Shown piece by piece: positions 1-9,683 of a stretch of 64,000 bases of DNA. The notes under the pieces are model-generated. The model was not told the DNA's origin and did not search any database. It worked only from the letters and a program-made list of their open reading frames with translations. The DNA is from Gottfriedia luciferensis (GTDB lineage Bacteria; Bacillota; Bacilli; Bacillales; Bacillaceae_G): the NCBI RefSeq assembly GCF_001712755.1, contig NZ_MDKC01000034.1, positions 124,001 through 188,000 on the forward strand. The letters run 5' to 3'. Within the stretch, counting starts at the first letter, position 1. Each line of letters begins with the position of its first letter. Both the position numbers and the translations under genes were made by a program.

Positions 1-672
1 TCTTTCACTTACACTTTCTATCTTTTTAATATGTTTTCTACTTAATCCTAAAAATTTTAATGTTTCCAGACCACGTAATGAATCAGTAAAATGGTTCGAT
101 AATATACGGTAAGCCTTCCATTGTTTATTTGATTTCTTTTTAGCTGCCAAACCGAGTAAAATCATAAAAATAATAATGATTGGAAATGTTACGATTAGTA
201 TTAGTGCAGAAACCTTATCAACAAAGAAAATATAGATTACGATTACTGGTGAGACAATTGCTAAGTTAATCATTTTCATTGGAACAATTTCTAGGTAATT
301 TCTTAGTTGTGTAGTTCCTTCCATAATAAGCGTTACAATATTACCTGTACCTGATTTCCTTGCAAATCTAGGTCCAAGTTTAAAAAGCTTTTCTAAAACT
401 TTCATTTTCATTTCGGATGAAGCAATATCTGCAAAATGCTCTGAACATTTCTGCTTTATAGTCGAAATAATATAACGACAGATAAATGCAAGGATGAAGA
501 AAATAGTAGCGTATAAAATATCGCTACTATTTTTTCCATTGAACAATCTGACAATAGCTTGTGAAAGCATATATGCCTGAATAATAATTGCCGTTACTTG
601 TATAATTGTTAAAAAAGATAGGATCATTAATAAACGATTTATCCCTTTATATTTAATAAGATCTTTTCCCAT
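1..672 (-). CDS. cydD: CydD-type thiol-reductant ABC exporter subunit, 5' part only (gene runs off the left edge)
   Basis: The minus strand encodes an uninterrupted reading frame from an ATG at 672 to the window edge, about 224 residues (MGKDLIKYKGINRLL...). It has several hydrophobic stretches typical of the membrane domain of an ABC exporter. The nucleotide-binding domain must lie beyond position 1. The start overlaps the cydB stop by one base (TAATG), so it is translationally coupled. CydDC exports cysteine or glutathione and is needed to assemble the cytochrome bd heme complex; the place right after cydAB supports this. In B. subtilis naming the first ABC gene of the operon is cydC. Confidence 0.85.
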   Translation of the reverse strand, partial: MGKDLIKYKGINRLLMILSFLTIIQVTAIIIQAYMLSQAIVRLFNGKNSSDILYATIFFILAFICRYIISTIKQKCSEHFADIASSEMKMKVLEKLFKLGPRFARKSGTGNIVTLIMEGTTQLRNYLEIVPMKMINLAIVSPVIVIYIFFVDKVSALILIVTFPIIIIFMILLGLAAKKKSNKQWKAYRILSNHFTDSLRGLETLKFLGLSRKHIKKIESVSER

Positions 673-1685
673 TAATAAGTCAAATCCTTCTCATCCACTC
701 TTTTTCTAAACACATAATAACTCCAAATTTGGTAACCTAATACGAATGGTAATAATGTACATGCAACTATTGTCATTACTTTTAACGAATAAGGACCAGA
801 TGAAGCATTATAAACAGTTAAATCATACGTACTTTTGATAGAACTAATCATGACTCTTGGGAACAGAGATGTAAACATTGTCCCGACTGTTAGTACAATC
901 CCAAGTCCTGTCATCGTAAATGACCAGCCATCTCTTTTCTTAAAAATGAATATTGTAGCAAGAATATAACTTACTACGATTAATAAAATTAGCGGAACTG
1001 TTATTTGTGCTTTTACTTTAAACATATCCGTTTCAAAAAATGCCATGCCAGTAAATGCAACTAAGAAAAGGAATACTGGTATGATCACCATACGTGCTAG
1101 AGAACGTGCACGGTTTCTTAATTCTCCAACCGTTTTTAAAGTTAAAAACATTAATCCGTGTAACAGGCATAGTAATGTTACCGTTACACCGCCTACTACT
1201 GTGAATAAATTTACATAATCTGTAAAACCAGCAGAGATATTCATATTTTTATCGATTGGCATTCCTCTAAGGATACTTGAGAATAAGACTCCGAATAAAA
1301 ATGGTGGTAATAAACTACCGAAGAAAATTACCCAATCCCAAGCTTTTGCCCATTTGGAACTTTCAACTTTTCCTCTAAATTCAAATGCAACACCACGTCC
1401 GATTAATGCCATTAGTACAAATACAAACGGAATATAGTATCCACTAAACATCGTTGCATACCAATTTGGGAATGCTGCAAATATTGCTCCACCTGCCGTT
1501 AATAACCATACTTCATTTGCGTCCCAAAACGGTCCAATTGTATTTATTAAAATTCTTCTTTCAGTATCATTTTTGGCTAGTAGCTTTGTAGATATACCTA
1601 CACCAAAATCGAAGCCTTCTAAGAAGAAAAACCCAATAAATAAAACTGCTACAAGTAAAAACCATAATTCATTTAACTCAATCAT
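672..1685 (-). CDS. cydB: Cytochrome bd ubiquinol oxidase subunit II
   Basis: This 337-residue protein has eight to nine hydrophobic segments and the CydB N-terminal pattern (ELWFLLVAVLFIGFFFLEGFDFG). CydB is the second integral-membrane subunit of cytochrome bd oxidase, which reduces O2 to water with quinol at low oxygen. The length matches the family. Its ATG overlaps the end of cydA by 4 bases, and its stop overlaps the start of the next gene, so cydA-cydB-cydD form one coupled operon. Confidence 0.96.
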   Translation of the reverse strand: MIELNELWFLLVAVLFIGFFFLEGFDFGVGISTKLLAKNDTERRILINTIGPFWDANEVWLLTAGGAIFAAFPNWYATMFSGYYIPFVFVLMALIGRGVAFEFRGKVESSKWAKAWDWVIFFGSLLPPFLFGVLFSSILRGMPIDKNMNISAGFTDYVNLFTVVGGVTVTLLCLLHGLMFLTLKTVGELRNRARSLARMVIIPVFLFLVAFTGMAFFETDMFKVKAQITVPLILLIVVSYILATIFIFKKRDGWSFTMTGLGIVLTVGTMFTSLFPRVMISSIKSTYDLTVYNASSGPYSLKVMTIVACTLLPFVLGYQIWSYYVFRKRVDEKDLTY

Positions 1686-3079
1686 ACAATGGTAGCCTCC
1701 CTTTCAAACGGATCGACCGTAGGAACTTTTTCAGTTTCAACATCATGGTGTGTTCCTTTTTTAATTTCTTTCACAAACAAGTAAACTAAAACAGCTGCTA
1801 AAATTGCATACATTGTTGTAAAAGTTGTGATTGAAAAAATTAGTGATCCTTTTGAAACATTTGGTGATACAGATGCAGCAGTAGTCATTAAACCAAATAC
1901 AGTCCATGGTTGGCGTCCTATTTCCGTCATAACCCATCCAGCTGTATTTGCAATGAACGGTAAAGAAATTAATAAAATTGATGCCTTTAAAAATAGATTT
2001 TTTGATTCTAATTTTTTACGATAGCTAAAATATAAACCTAGCATCGACATTAAAATCATAACCATTCCTGCTCCTGCCATAATTCTAAAGCTCCAGAAGG
2101 TTGTATTAACTGGTGGAATATAATTTCCAGGACCATATAATTTCTCGTATTGCTTTTGTAACGTATTCATACCAGGTACTTTACCTTCAAACTTCTCATA
2201 AGCTAGATAACTTAATAAATATGGTACTTCTACCTCGTATTTATTTTCTTTCTTTTTTGAATCAATTAGACCAAAGACCATCCAACTTGCAGGGTCACCG
2301 CTGTCTTTCCATAGACCTTCACTTGCAGCCATTTTCATCGGCTGTGTTTTCATTAAATGCTTCGCTTGAGAATGTCCACTAAATGCAACACCAATTCCTG
2401 CAATTAGTGCGAACACCATTGCAAGATTAAACGCTTTTTTAAATAATTCCGTTTCCTGTTTTTTTAAGATTTTATACGCACTTACACCAGCAACAAATAA
2501 TGCTCCAGTTGCTAATGCCCCAGCAATTGTGTGAGGAAACTCAACTTTAAGCTGTGGATTTGTTATGATTGCTAAGAAGTCGGTCATTTCTGCACGACCA
2601 TTTTTAATCGCAAAGCCTACTGGCTCCTGCATGAAAGAATTGGCTGCTAAAATCCAAAACGCAGACATTACAGTTCCGAAAGCAACTAACCAAATGCACA
2701 TTAAATGAATTTTTTTATTAAGTTTTTCCCAACCAAATATCCAAATTCCTAAAAATGTAGACTCCATAAAAAATGCTAAAAGTGCTTCAATTGCAAGTGG
2801 TGCTCCAAATACATCCCCTACAAAACGGGAATATTCAGACCAGTTCATACCGAACTGAAACTCCTGGATAATACCTGTCACAACACCAACCGCAAAATTA
2901 ATTAAAAATAAGTGCCCAAAGAATTTTGTTAACTTTTTATAAGCCTCGTTATTTCGAAAAACATACAATGTTTCCATAATTGCAACCATAAATACTAAAC
3001 CTATTGAAAGTGGCACAAATAAAAAATGGAAAATTGTAGTCGAACCAAATTGTATTCTTGCAAGCTCTAATACACTCAC
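1682..3079 (-). CDS. cydA: Cytochrome bd ubiquinol oxidase subunit I
   Basis: CydA binds hemes b558, b595 and d and oxidises quinol in the membrane. The 465-residue protein begins MSVLELARIQFGSTTIFHFL, with the conserved N-terminal His expected to ligate heme, and later has the GRQPWTVFG motif next to the Q-loop. The Q-loop looks short, as in Bacillus-type oxidases. The start is GTG at 3079, preceded by AAGGGGGAT; a nearby ATG 7 nt upstream is out of frame. It is the first gene of the cyd operon, and a Rex-like operator lies about 200 bp upstream. Confidence 0.96.
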   Translation of the reverse strand: MSVLELARIQFGSTTIFHFLFVPLSIGLVFMVAIMETLYVFRNNEAYKKLTKFFGHLFLINFAVGVVTGIIQEFQFGMNWSEYSRFVGDVFGAPLAIEALLAFFMESTFLGIWIFGWEKLNKKIHLMCIWLVAFGTVMSAFWILAANSFMQEPVGFAIKNGRAEMTDFLAIITNPQLKVEFPHTIAGALATGALFVAGVSAYKILKKQETELFKKAFNLAMVFALIAGIGVAFSGHSQAKHLMKTQPMKMAASEGLWKDSGDPASWMVFGLIDSKKKENKYEVEVPYLLSYLAYEKFEGKVPGMNTLQKQYEKLYGPGNYIPPVNTTFWSFRIMAGAGMVMILMSMLGLYFSYRKKLESKNLFLKASILLISLPFIANTAGWVMTEIGRQPWTVFGLMTTAASVSPNVSKGSLIFSITTFTTMYAILAAVLVYLFVKEIKKGTHHDVETEKVPTVDPFEREATIV

Positions 3080-3282
3080 AGTACATCCCCCTTAGGATAA
3101 AAATCATTTCAAAAAAATTTTCATTAAGTCCGAGCAAAACTTTGAACATTTTTTCACAAATAATTCATTAAGTAAATTTTAGAGAACCACTCAATGGTAC
3201 TCCTGTTACTTATAGTTTACTTTTCCAAAGGGGTTTTTGACTTAATCTTATTTGTCTAAATCGTGTCTATAAATTGTCTATT

Positions 3283-3300
3283 TTGTGACATGATTCACAA
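3283..3300. promoter_or_regulatory. Rex-type operator upstream of cydA
   Basis: The site reads TTGTGA-CATGAT-TCACAA, a perfect 6+6 inverted repeat that matches the Rex/CydR consensus TTGTGA-N6-TCACAA. Rex is the NADH/NAD+-sensing repressor of cytochrome bd genes in Gram-positive bacteria. A half-matching second site (TTGAAC-N6-TCACAA) lies at 3142-3159, between this site and the gene. The rest of the 374-nt gap to 3453 shows no other ORF. Confidence 0.8.
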
Positions 3301-3373
3301 TTACTGTTTAAGTTAATTTTTTATGATAAAATAATCGTCACTTTTTTATTCCTTAGCTTTGAGGTGATTAAAC

Positions 3374-3425
3374 GAAAAAAACATTATTGAAAACAACACC
3401 ATATTGGCATTTTTTCAATAATGTT
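3374..3425 (-). terminator. Terminator of the peptide/GGT/chromate operon
   Basis: On the minus strand a 14-bp perfect stem (arms 3412-3425 and 3380-3393, 18-nt loop) is followed by six T. It lies 29 nt past the stop of the last chromate transporter gene and separates that operon from cydA. Confidence 0.75.
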
Positions 3426-3453
3426 CTGGTTAAACAAAAAGGCAGTTCATTAA

Positions 3454-3984
3454 TTAAGATAAAAATACTGCACCATAAACAAGTGCCCCTCCAATTACAT
3501 ATGCAGGGTGAATTTTCCAACGTTCTAAAAATAACAGGGAAAGTACGCTAATAATAATTGTTTGTGTTACACCTACCCCATTATATGAATCGTTAAAAAA
3601 GTCAAAGGCCATAATGCCAAGTAAAACGGCGATTAAAGGCCTAACTAGTGAAGTCATCTTTTTGACTTTTGGTGAATTTTTATGCTTCATTAATATACTT
3701 AATAAAGCAATCATCAAGATTAGAGAGGGTGCGATTGATGCGAATAATCCGACAAAGGAGCCAAATACGCCTCCCTCAACATATCCGATATATCCAGCCA
3801 TCTTTGTAGCAATCGGTCCTGGGAGGGCATTGCCCAGTGCAAGTACGTTACTAAATTCAACTGAAGTTAACCATCCATACTTATCAACAACTTCATTTTC
3901 AATAAGAGGGATCGAAGCTGGTCCTCCTCCGTATCCGAATATACCTGGTAAGAAAAATGCTAAAAATATTTTCCAATAAATCAT
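3454..3984 (-). CDS. Chromate transporter, half-size CHR protein (second of pair)
   Basis: This 176-residue membrane protein has the CHR signature near its N-terminus (FFLPGIFGYGGGPASIPLIE) and again the PGPIATKMAGYIGY motif. Short-chain CHR proteins occur as adjacent pairs that act together to export chromate. Its start overlaps the stop of the partner gene by 4 bases. The pair resembles B. subtilis ywrA/ywrB as I remember them. It is the last gene of the eight-gene operon. Chromate export is the family role; the physiological substrate here is not shown. Confidence 0.88.
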   Translation of the reverse strand: MIYWKIFLAFFLPGIFGYGGGPASIPLIENEVVDKYGWLTSVEFSNVLALGNALPGPIATKMAGYIGYVEGGVFGSFVGLFASIAPSLILMIALLSILMKHKNSPKVKKMTSLVRPLIAVLLGIMAFDFFNDSYNGVGVTQTIIISVLSLLFLERWKIHPAYVIGGALVYGAVFLS

Positions 3985-4547
3985 GATGCCTTCACCTTCT
4001 TCTTCTTTTCATTTTTGCTTTTAGAGAAAAAGGCATATCCAACTAAACATCCAATTAAGATAGCAGGATGTACATTTAAAAAGTATAAAAGGATAAAACT
4101 AGCAACCACGATCAAACTAGTGATTTTCCAGCCAAGAGATTCTTTCGATTTCTCAATAAATTCCCATGTTAAAGTTGCTAACATTACTCCCACTACTGGA
4201 ACAACTGCATTCGACATGCCTTGTACCCAGGCAACACCTTTAAAGTGATTTAGTGTTGATAATAGTAGCATAAGTAGGAAAACAGTCGGTAGAGTTGTTG
4301 CGATGATGGCATTTAACATACCTACTACGCCACCTGTTCTCCAACCTACATATCCTGCAAGCTTTGTTGCGATTGGTCCTGGAAGAGCATTTGCGATTGC
4401 TAGTACATCTGAAAAGTCATCTTTATTTAGCCATTTATACTTGTCGACAACCTCAGTGTGGATTAGTGGTATAGAAGAAGGACCTCCTCCGTAACCTAGC
4501 ATTCCTACTCTAAAAAAAGCTAAAAAAAGTTTCCATTGATTTATCAT
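3981..4547 (-). CDS. Chromate transporter, half-size CHR protein (first of pair)
   Basis: The protein has 188 residues and repeats the partner's layout: GYGGGPSSIPLIH near residue 19, then a PGPIATKLAGYVGW motif, then four to five membrane segments and a Lys-rich tail (SKNEKKKKVKAS). It lies only 12 nt after the gamma-glutamyltransferase stop and overlaps its partner by 4 bases. Co-transcription with the upstream peptide importer and GGT genes is therefore very likely. Confidence 0.88.
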   Translation of the reverse strand: MINQWKLFLAFFRVGMLGYGGGPSSIPLIHTEVVDKYKWLNKDDFSDVLAIANALPGPIATKLAGYVGWRTGGVVGMLNAIIATTLPTVFLLMLLLSTLNHFKGVAWVQGMSNAVVPVVGVMLATLTWEFIEKSKESLGWKITSLIVVASFILLYFLNVHPAILIGCLVGYAFFSKSKNEKKKKVKAS

Positions 4548-4559
4548 TGAATCATTCCT

Positions 4560-6170
4560 TTACCAAACTGCAATTGCGCCATCTGTTCTAGATTCTGTTC
4601 CCCCCATTAGCACCCCAGTCTTAGGATTGCGCCAAATAATTTGACCCCTTCCGAAACTACTACAATCTGTAGCCACTTGAATTTGATGGCCTTTTCTTGC
4701 GAGTGCCTGGGCAAGGTGATTTGGAAAATGCGGTTCTACGACCACTTTTTTTCCTTCCATCCACTGCCATCTAGGTGCATCTAATGTACTTTGAGGATTT
4801 AAGTGGAAATCCACAGTATTCATCACAACCTGTGCATGACCTTGTGGCTGCATATATCCTCCCATTACGCCAAATGGTCCTACCGCTTCACCATCTTTTG
4901 TTAAAAATCCTGGAATTATTGTGTGATATGTTCTTTTACCAGGCTTAAGTGCATTAGAATGCTCCGGATTTAAAGTAAAATCATGACCTCTATTTTGAAG
5001 AGCAATTCCTGTATCAGGAATTACGATCCCTGAACCAAATCCCATATAGTTACTTTGAATAAAGGAAACCATATTCCCCTCGCCATCAGCAGTCGCTAAA
5101 TAAACTGTGCCACCTTTTGGAGGAGTATAGTTTTCTGGCTCTATTGCTTTTTCACAAATTAATTCTCGTCGTGACCCTGCATATTCTTCTGATAATAGCT
5201 CATCTATATTAATGTCCATATGCTCAGAATCTGTAATAAACGATTTTCCATCAGTAAAAGCTAGTTTCATAGCCTCTATTTGCTTATGATATGTATCGAC
5301 ATCATCTTTTGTAGAAAAGTTAAAACCTTTTGCAATGTTTAATGTCATTAAAGCTACCAAACCTTGCCCATTCGGCGGAATTTCCCAAACATCGTATCCA
5401 CGATAATTTGTCGAGATTGGGTTCACCCATTCTACTTTATATTCACTTAAGTCCTCTGAACTAAGGTATCCGTTATGTTCTTTCATAAAGGAAACGATTT
5501 TTTCTGCCAAGTTACCGCGATAAAAACTCTCAGCATTGGTTGCACCGATTTCACGTAATGTTTCTGCATGTGCTTTTGATGACCACAGTTCGCCAATCTC
5601 TGGTGCACGATCATTTGGAGCGAATGTTTTGAACCACTCATCAAATTCAGGTGAAGTAAATTGCTTTTTAAACTTTTCGTATGCTATATTCCAAAACTTC
5701 CCTAAAATCGGCGAAAGTGGGAAGCCTTCTTCTGCAAGCGTAATAGCCGGTTGTAAAACCTCTTCTAATGGTAATTTACCAAAACGTTTTGATAATGCAG
5801 CCCATGCAGCAGGTACTCCAGGCACTGTAACTGGAATAACCCCATGAGTTGGCATCTTTTCAAGTCCTTGTTCTTTTAGCTTTTCAATCGAAATTGATTT
5901 TGGAGCAGGACCACTACCGTTTAACCCATGTAGTTCCCCATTTACCCAAACTAGTGCAAAGGCGTCTCCACCAATACCATTTGAAGTTGGTTCAACTACC
6001 GTTAAAGCAGCAGCTGTGGCGATTGCAGCATCGATTGCGTTACCACCTTTTTTTAAAATATCTAACCCCGCTTGCGCCGCTAAAGGTTGTGAAGTAGCTA
6101 CCATTCCATTTTTTCCAAATGTCGTATGGCGTTGTGCTGAATATGGGTTATTTAAATGATCAAACTGCAT
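4560..6170 (-). CDS. Gamma-glutamyltransferase / glutathione hydrolase (YwrD-like)
   Basis: Gamma-glutamyltransferases cleave the gamma-glutamyl bond of glutathione and related peptides. The protein has the family's start (GMVATSQPLAAQAG), GGNAIDAAIA and, mid-protein, the segment GGTVYLATADGEGNMVSFIQ, whose GGTVYL Thr is the expected autoprocessing nucleophile. The start at 6170 (536 residues, MQFDHLNNPYS) is preceded by AAAGGAG with 9-nt spacing; a longer frame to 6206 would run into the upstream gene. No signal peptide is seen, so it is probably cytoplasmic, like YwrD and unlike secreted Ggt. It follows the ABC importer by 14 nt, which suggests that imported gamma-glutamyl peptides are its substrate. 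Confidence 0.93.
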   Translation of the reverse strand: MQFDHLNNPYSAQRHTTFGKNGMVATSQPLAAQAGLDILKKGGNAIDAAIATAAALTVVEPTSNGIGGDAFALVWVNGELHGLNGSGPAPKSISIEKLKEQGLEKMPTHGVIPVTVPGVPAAWAALSKRFGKLPLEEVLQPAITLAEEGFPLSPILGKFWNIAYEKFKKQFTSPEFDEWFKTFAPNDRAPEIGELWSSKAHAETLREIGATNAESFYRGNLAEKIVSFMKEHNGYLSSEDLSEYKVEWVNPISTNYRGYDVWEIPPNGQGLVALMTLNIAKGFNFSTKDDVDTYHKQIEAMKLAFTDGKSFITDSEHMDINIDELLSEEYAGSRRELICEKAIEPENYTPPKGGTVYLATADGEGNMVSFIQSNYMGFGSGIVIPDTGIALQNRGHDFTLNPEHSNALKPGKRTYHTIIPGFLTKDGEAVGPFGVMGGYMQPQGHAQVVMNTVDFHLNPQSTLDAPRWQWMEGKKVVVEPHFPNHLAQALARKGHQIQVATDCSSFGRGQIIWRNPKTGVLMGGTESRTDGAIAVW

Positions 6171-6184
6171 CTGTATCTTCTCCT

Positions 6185-7168
6185 TTAAGCATCTACATGG
6201 TGACATGCAACAAAATGATTTTCTTCAATTTCCTTCCACTCTGGTTTTACTTGCCCACAAAGCTCTGTTGCTAGTGGACAACGAGTACGGAATGTACAAC
6301 CTGAAGGTGGGTTTGCTGGATTTGGAATTTCTCCTGTCAAACGAATTTTCTCAGATCTTTTTCCTACCTTTGGACGTGGAATCGCAGATAGTAACGCCTT
6401 TGTATAAGGATGTAGTGGGTTATTATATAGCTTGTCAGCAGGAGCAAGCTCAACTGTATTTCCTAAGTACATTACTAAAACTCGATCACAGAAATATCGT
6501 ACAACTCCTAAATCATGCGAGATAAATAAATAAGTTAGATTATATTTTGCTTGTAATGATTTTAATAGTTTTAATACTTGTGCTTGTACAGACACATCAA
6601 GTGCTGAAACTGCCTCGTCACAAATAATTAACGATGGGTTAAGCGCAATCGCTCGTGCAATTCCTATTCGTTGACGCTGTCCACCACTAAATTCATGAGG
6701 ATATCGATCATAATGATCTTCATTTAAACCTACCTCACGAAGTAAACCGATTACTTTCTCTTTTCGTTCTTGTTTTGATAGATTCGTATGGATGACAAAT
6801 ACCTCTTCCAAGGCATCTCCAATTCTCTGTCTTGGATTTAATGAAGCATATGGATCCTGGAAAATCATTTGCATTTCTTTCTTAAAATCATTTCGACTCT
6901 TATTGGATAAATGTTGGATTTCTGTATCTTTAAAAAATACTTTTCCGTCAGTAATTTCTTCAAGTCCTAAAATCGTTTTTCCCAATGTAGATTTACCGCA
7001 ACCTGATTCACCTACAACACCTAAACTTTCACCTTCTAATAATGTTAAACTTACTTCTTCAACTGCTTTGACGTGACCTTGAACTTTTTTTAATAAGCCT
7101 CCACGAATCGGATAATATTTTTTAACATTTCGTAGCTCTAATAAAGATTTACTTTTTGTTAGAGTCAT
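6185..7168 (-). CDS. Peptide ABC importer ATP-binding protein (OppF/DppF type)
   Basis: This 327-residue ATPase has Walker A GESGCGKST near residue 57, signature FSGGQRQRIGIARA, Walker B LIICDEAVSALD and the C-terminal oligopeptide-transporter tail with its cysteine cluster (SGCTFRTRCPLA..LC). Such tails bind an Fe-S cluster in several DppD/DppF proteins. It starts inside the stop of the OppD-like gene (4-base overlap). It energises import by the permeases encoded upstream. Confidence 0.93.
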   Translation of the reverse strand: MTLTKSKSLLELRNVKKYYPIRGGLLKKVQGHVKAVEEVSLTLLEGESLGVVGESGCGKSTLGKTILGLEEITDGKVFFKDTEIQHLSNKSRNDFKKEMQMIFQDPYASLNPRQRIGDALEEVFVIHTNLSKQERKEKVIGLLREVGLNEDHYDRYPHEFSGGQRQRIGIARAIALNPSLIICDEAVSALDVSVQAQVLKLLKSLQAKYNLTYLFISHDLGVVRYFCDRVLVMYLGNTVELAPADKLYNNPLHPYTKALLSAIPRPKVGKRSEKIRLTGEIPNPANPPSGCTFRTRCPLATELCGQVKPEWKEIEENHFVACHHVDA

Positions 7169-8142
7169 ATCGCATCCTCCTCACTAAGCCAACATTTAAC
7201 TGTGTGTCCATCCTTTATTTTAAATTCTTTAGGGACTTCAACTTTGCAACGTGCTAATGCATGTTCACAACGTGGATGAAAACGGCAGCCAGTTATTTGT
7301 TCATTTAGGCTCGGTGTCGAACCTGGGATTGCTTCTAATTCAAAATCGGGATCATCTACATTTGGTACAGAGCTTAATAATCCCCTAGTATATGGATGAC
7401 TTGGATGATTAAAAATCTCTTCAACTGGACCTTCTTCTATCTTTTCTCCTGCATACATAACCATCACTTTATCAGCAATTTCAGCTACGACTCCCATATC
7501 ATGTGTAACCATGATGACACCCATTCCGAGTTGTTCTTGTAGCTCATGGATTAAATCTAATATTTGAGATTGAATCGTAACATCAAGTGCAGTCGTTGGC
7601 TCATCTGCAATTAAGAGTCCAGGTGTACAAGCTAATGAAATAGCAATCATAACCCTTTGCCTCATCCCACCACTTAACTCATGGGGATATTGAGTCATTC
7701 TTTTTTCAGGATATGGAATCCCGACTTGCTTTAAGAGTTCAATTCCCTTTTGATTTGCTTCTTGTTTAGAAAGCTTTTGGTGGATCATAAGTGGCTCGCG
7801 TAGCTGATAACCAATTGTGATTACCGGGTTTAATGCAGTCATCGGCTCTTGAAAAATCATCGATATTTTATTGCCTCTTATTTTTCTTAATTCATCAGTT
7901 GTTAACTTAGTTAAATCAGTTCCTTCTAATTGAATTGAACCGCTTTTTATTGATCCATTACTTGGCAATAATCCCATAATAGATAATGAAGTAATACTTT
8001 TTCCGCAACCTGATTCGCCAACTATACATAAGGTTTCACTTTTATTAACTGAAAAGGATATGTTTCGAACAGCCGGGATTTCTCCATCAGCTGTTCGAAA
8101 CGTTGTTACTAAATTATTTACAGATAGAAGCTCTGTTGACAT
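7165..8142 (-). CDS. Peptide ABC importer ATP-binding protein (OppD/DppD type)
   Basis: Walker A is GESGCGKS, the signature LSGGMRQRVMIAISLA and Walker B LLIADEPTTALD; the C-terminus has the CRFHPRCEHALARC cysteine motif. I chose the ATG at 8142 (325 residues, MSTELLSVNNLVTTF) because it follows the previous stop by 8 nt. A longer frame to 8181 would overlap the binding-protein gene by 31 bases. It pairs with the OppF-like ATPase to drive the importer. Confidence 0.93.
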   Translation of the reverse strand: MSTELLSVNNLVTTFRTADGEIPAVRNISFSVNKSETLCIVGESGCGKSITSLSIMGLLPSNGSIKSGSIQLEGTDLTKLTTDELRKIRGNKISMIFQEPMTALNPVITIGYQLREPLMIHQKLSKQEANQKGIELLKQVGIPYPEKRMTQYPHELSGGMRQRVMIAISLACTPGLLIADEPTTALDVTIQSQILDLIHELQEQLGMGVIMVTHDMGVVAEIADKVMVMYAGEKIEEGPVEEIFNHPSHPYTRGLLSSVPNVDDPDFELEAIPGSTPSLNEQITGCRFHPRCEHALARCKVEVPKEFKIKDGHTVKCWLSEEDAI

Positions 8143-8150
8143 ACTATTAC

Positions 8151-9671
8151 CTACTCTCTGTGTACGTTGTATAATGACCATTGGCCAGTAGGATCAATTT
8201 CAATACCTTTCACCGATTGATCAACGGCAGATGTTACTACACCTTGATTCATAACGATTACAGGAGCATCTTTTACTAATAATTCATTTGCTTCTTTTAA
8301 TTTTTCTTTTCGTGCATTTTGGTCAATCGTTTGACGAGATTCATTAACTAACTGATCAAATTGCTTATTACTATATGAAATTCGGTTTGATGATCCAACG
8401 TTGTCTGAGTGGAAGTTTGGATATAATAATTCACTACCATCCGCTGTACTATTTGCCCATCCTAAGAACGTTACATCGTATTGACCTTTCGTTGCTGCAT
8501 CTAAGAAAGTTCCCCATTCCATCGTTTCAAGCTTAACTTTCAGACCAATTTCCGTCATTTGAGATTGAGCAATTTCAGCCATTTTCATATACATATCTCG
8601 ATTTGGTACTAGCATCTTTACTTCTTTTCCTTCAAATCCATTATCTTTAATCAGCTTTTTAGCTTTTTCTAAATCATAAGAATAGCCCACTTTTTCTTCA
8701 GATTGATCATATCCGAAAACTTTTGGTCCAATTACACTATTACCTTCTACACCTAATCCATTTAGCTGATTAATATATGCTTTACGATCTAATCCATAAG
8801 CTACTGCTTGACGGAATGCTAAATTATTCATTGGTGCTTTTTTCATGTTAAATCCTAAATAATAAACAGGTGTTCCTTCTGCTTTTGTCACTTTTACATT
8901 TTTAATTGATTCTAGACGCTTAATTTGTTCAGATGGAAGAGCATCAATAAATTGTACTTTTCCTGTTTGTAGCATTGAAATTGCTGTGGAAACTTCAGGT
9001 ACTACTTTAAAAGTAACCTTTTTCAATTTAGGTGCACCATTCCAATAATCTTTGTTTGCCTCAAGAACGATTTGGTCACCAGGTGTCCAGCTAACAAACT
9101 TAAATGGCCCAGTTCCTACAGGTGTTTTCATTAAATCACTATTTTTATCTGCCTCAGGGCTTACGATTGAAGCAGCAGTATGAGCAAGTGCAGCTAATAG
9201 TGGTCCATATGGATATTTCGTTTTAATTTCTACTTTATAATCATCAATTACATTAACTGATTGAATTGGTTCTAATAATGAAGCACGAGGAGCAGCAGTT
9301 TTTGGATCACGGAATTTATCAAATGTGTATTTTACTGCTTCTGCGTTAAAATCTGTTCCGTCTTGAAACTTAACCCCTTTTTTTAATGTAATTTCCCAAG
9401 TTTTATCATCTGGATTCGTATAAGATTCTGCTAATAAAGGTTCGATTTCCATTGTTTTTGGATTTCTTTTAAATAAAGTTTCATAAACTTGCATGATGAC
9501 ATTAGCTGATACAGAATCATTTGTTAAGATTGGTGACAAACCTACTACATCTGATGTTGAAGCATATGTAAGTTCTTGCGAAACATTAGCGCTATTTGAT
9601 CCAGTTGTTTTACTAGAACATCCAGCAAGAAGTAGAATTGCACTAATTATGATAACCATCCATTTTTTCAT
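8151..9671 (-). CDS. Peptide (probably glutathione-type) ABC substrate-binding lipoprotein
   Basis: The 506-residue protein starts with a lipoprotein signal (MKKWMVIIISAILLLAGC, Cys at residue 18) and continues as a family 5 extracellular solute-binding protein (YETLFKRNPKTMEIEPLLAESY..., GTGPFKFVSW). The ALAHTAASIVSP segment resembles GsiB-like binding proteins as I remember them. It would capture the peptide outside the membrane and deliver it to the two permeases. Glutathione specificity is inferred mainly from the linked GGT. Confidence 0.9.
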   Translation of the reverse strand: MKKWMVIIISAILLLAGCSSKTTGSNSANVSQELTYASTSDVVGLSPILTNDSVSANVIMQVYETLFKRNPKTMEIEPLLAESYTNPDDKTWEITLKKGVKFQDGTDFNAEAVKYTFDKFRDPKTAAPRASLLEPIQSVNVIDDYKVEIKTKYPYGPLLAALAHTAASIVSPEADKNSDLMKTPVGTGPFKFVSWTPGDQIVLEANKDYWNGAPKLKKVTFKVVPEVSTAISMLQTGKVQFIDALPSEQIKRLESIKNVKVTKAEGTPVYYLGFNMKKAPMNNLAFRQAVAYGLDRKAYINQLNGLGVEGNSVIGPKVFGYDQSEEKVGYSYDLEKAKKLIKDNGFEGKEVKMLVPNRDMYMKMAEIAQSQMTEIGLKVKLETMEWGTFLDAATKGQYDVTFLGWANSTADGSELLYPNFHSDNVGSSNRISYSNKQFDQLVNESRQTIDQNARKEKLKEANELLVKDAPVIVMNQGVVTSAVDQSVKGIEIDPTGQWSLYNVHRE

Positions 9672-9683
9672 TTACCCATCTCC

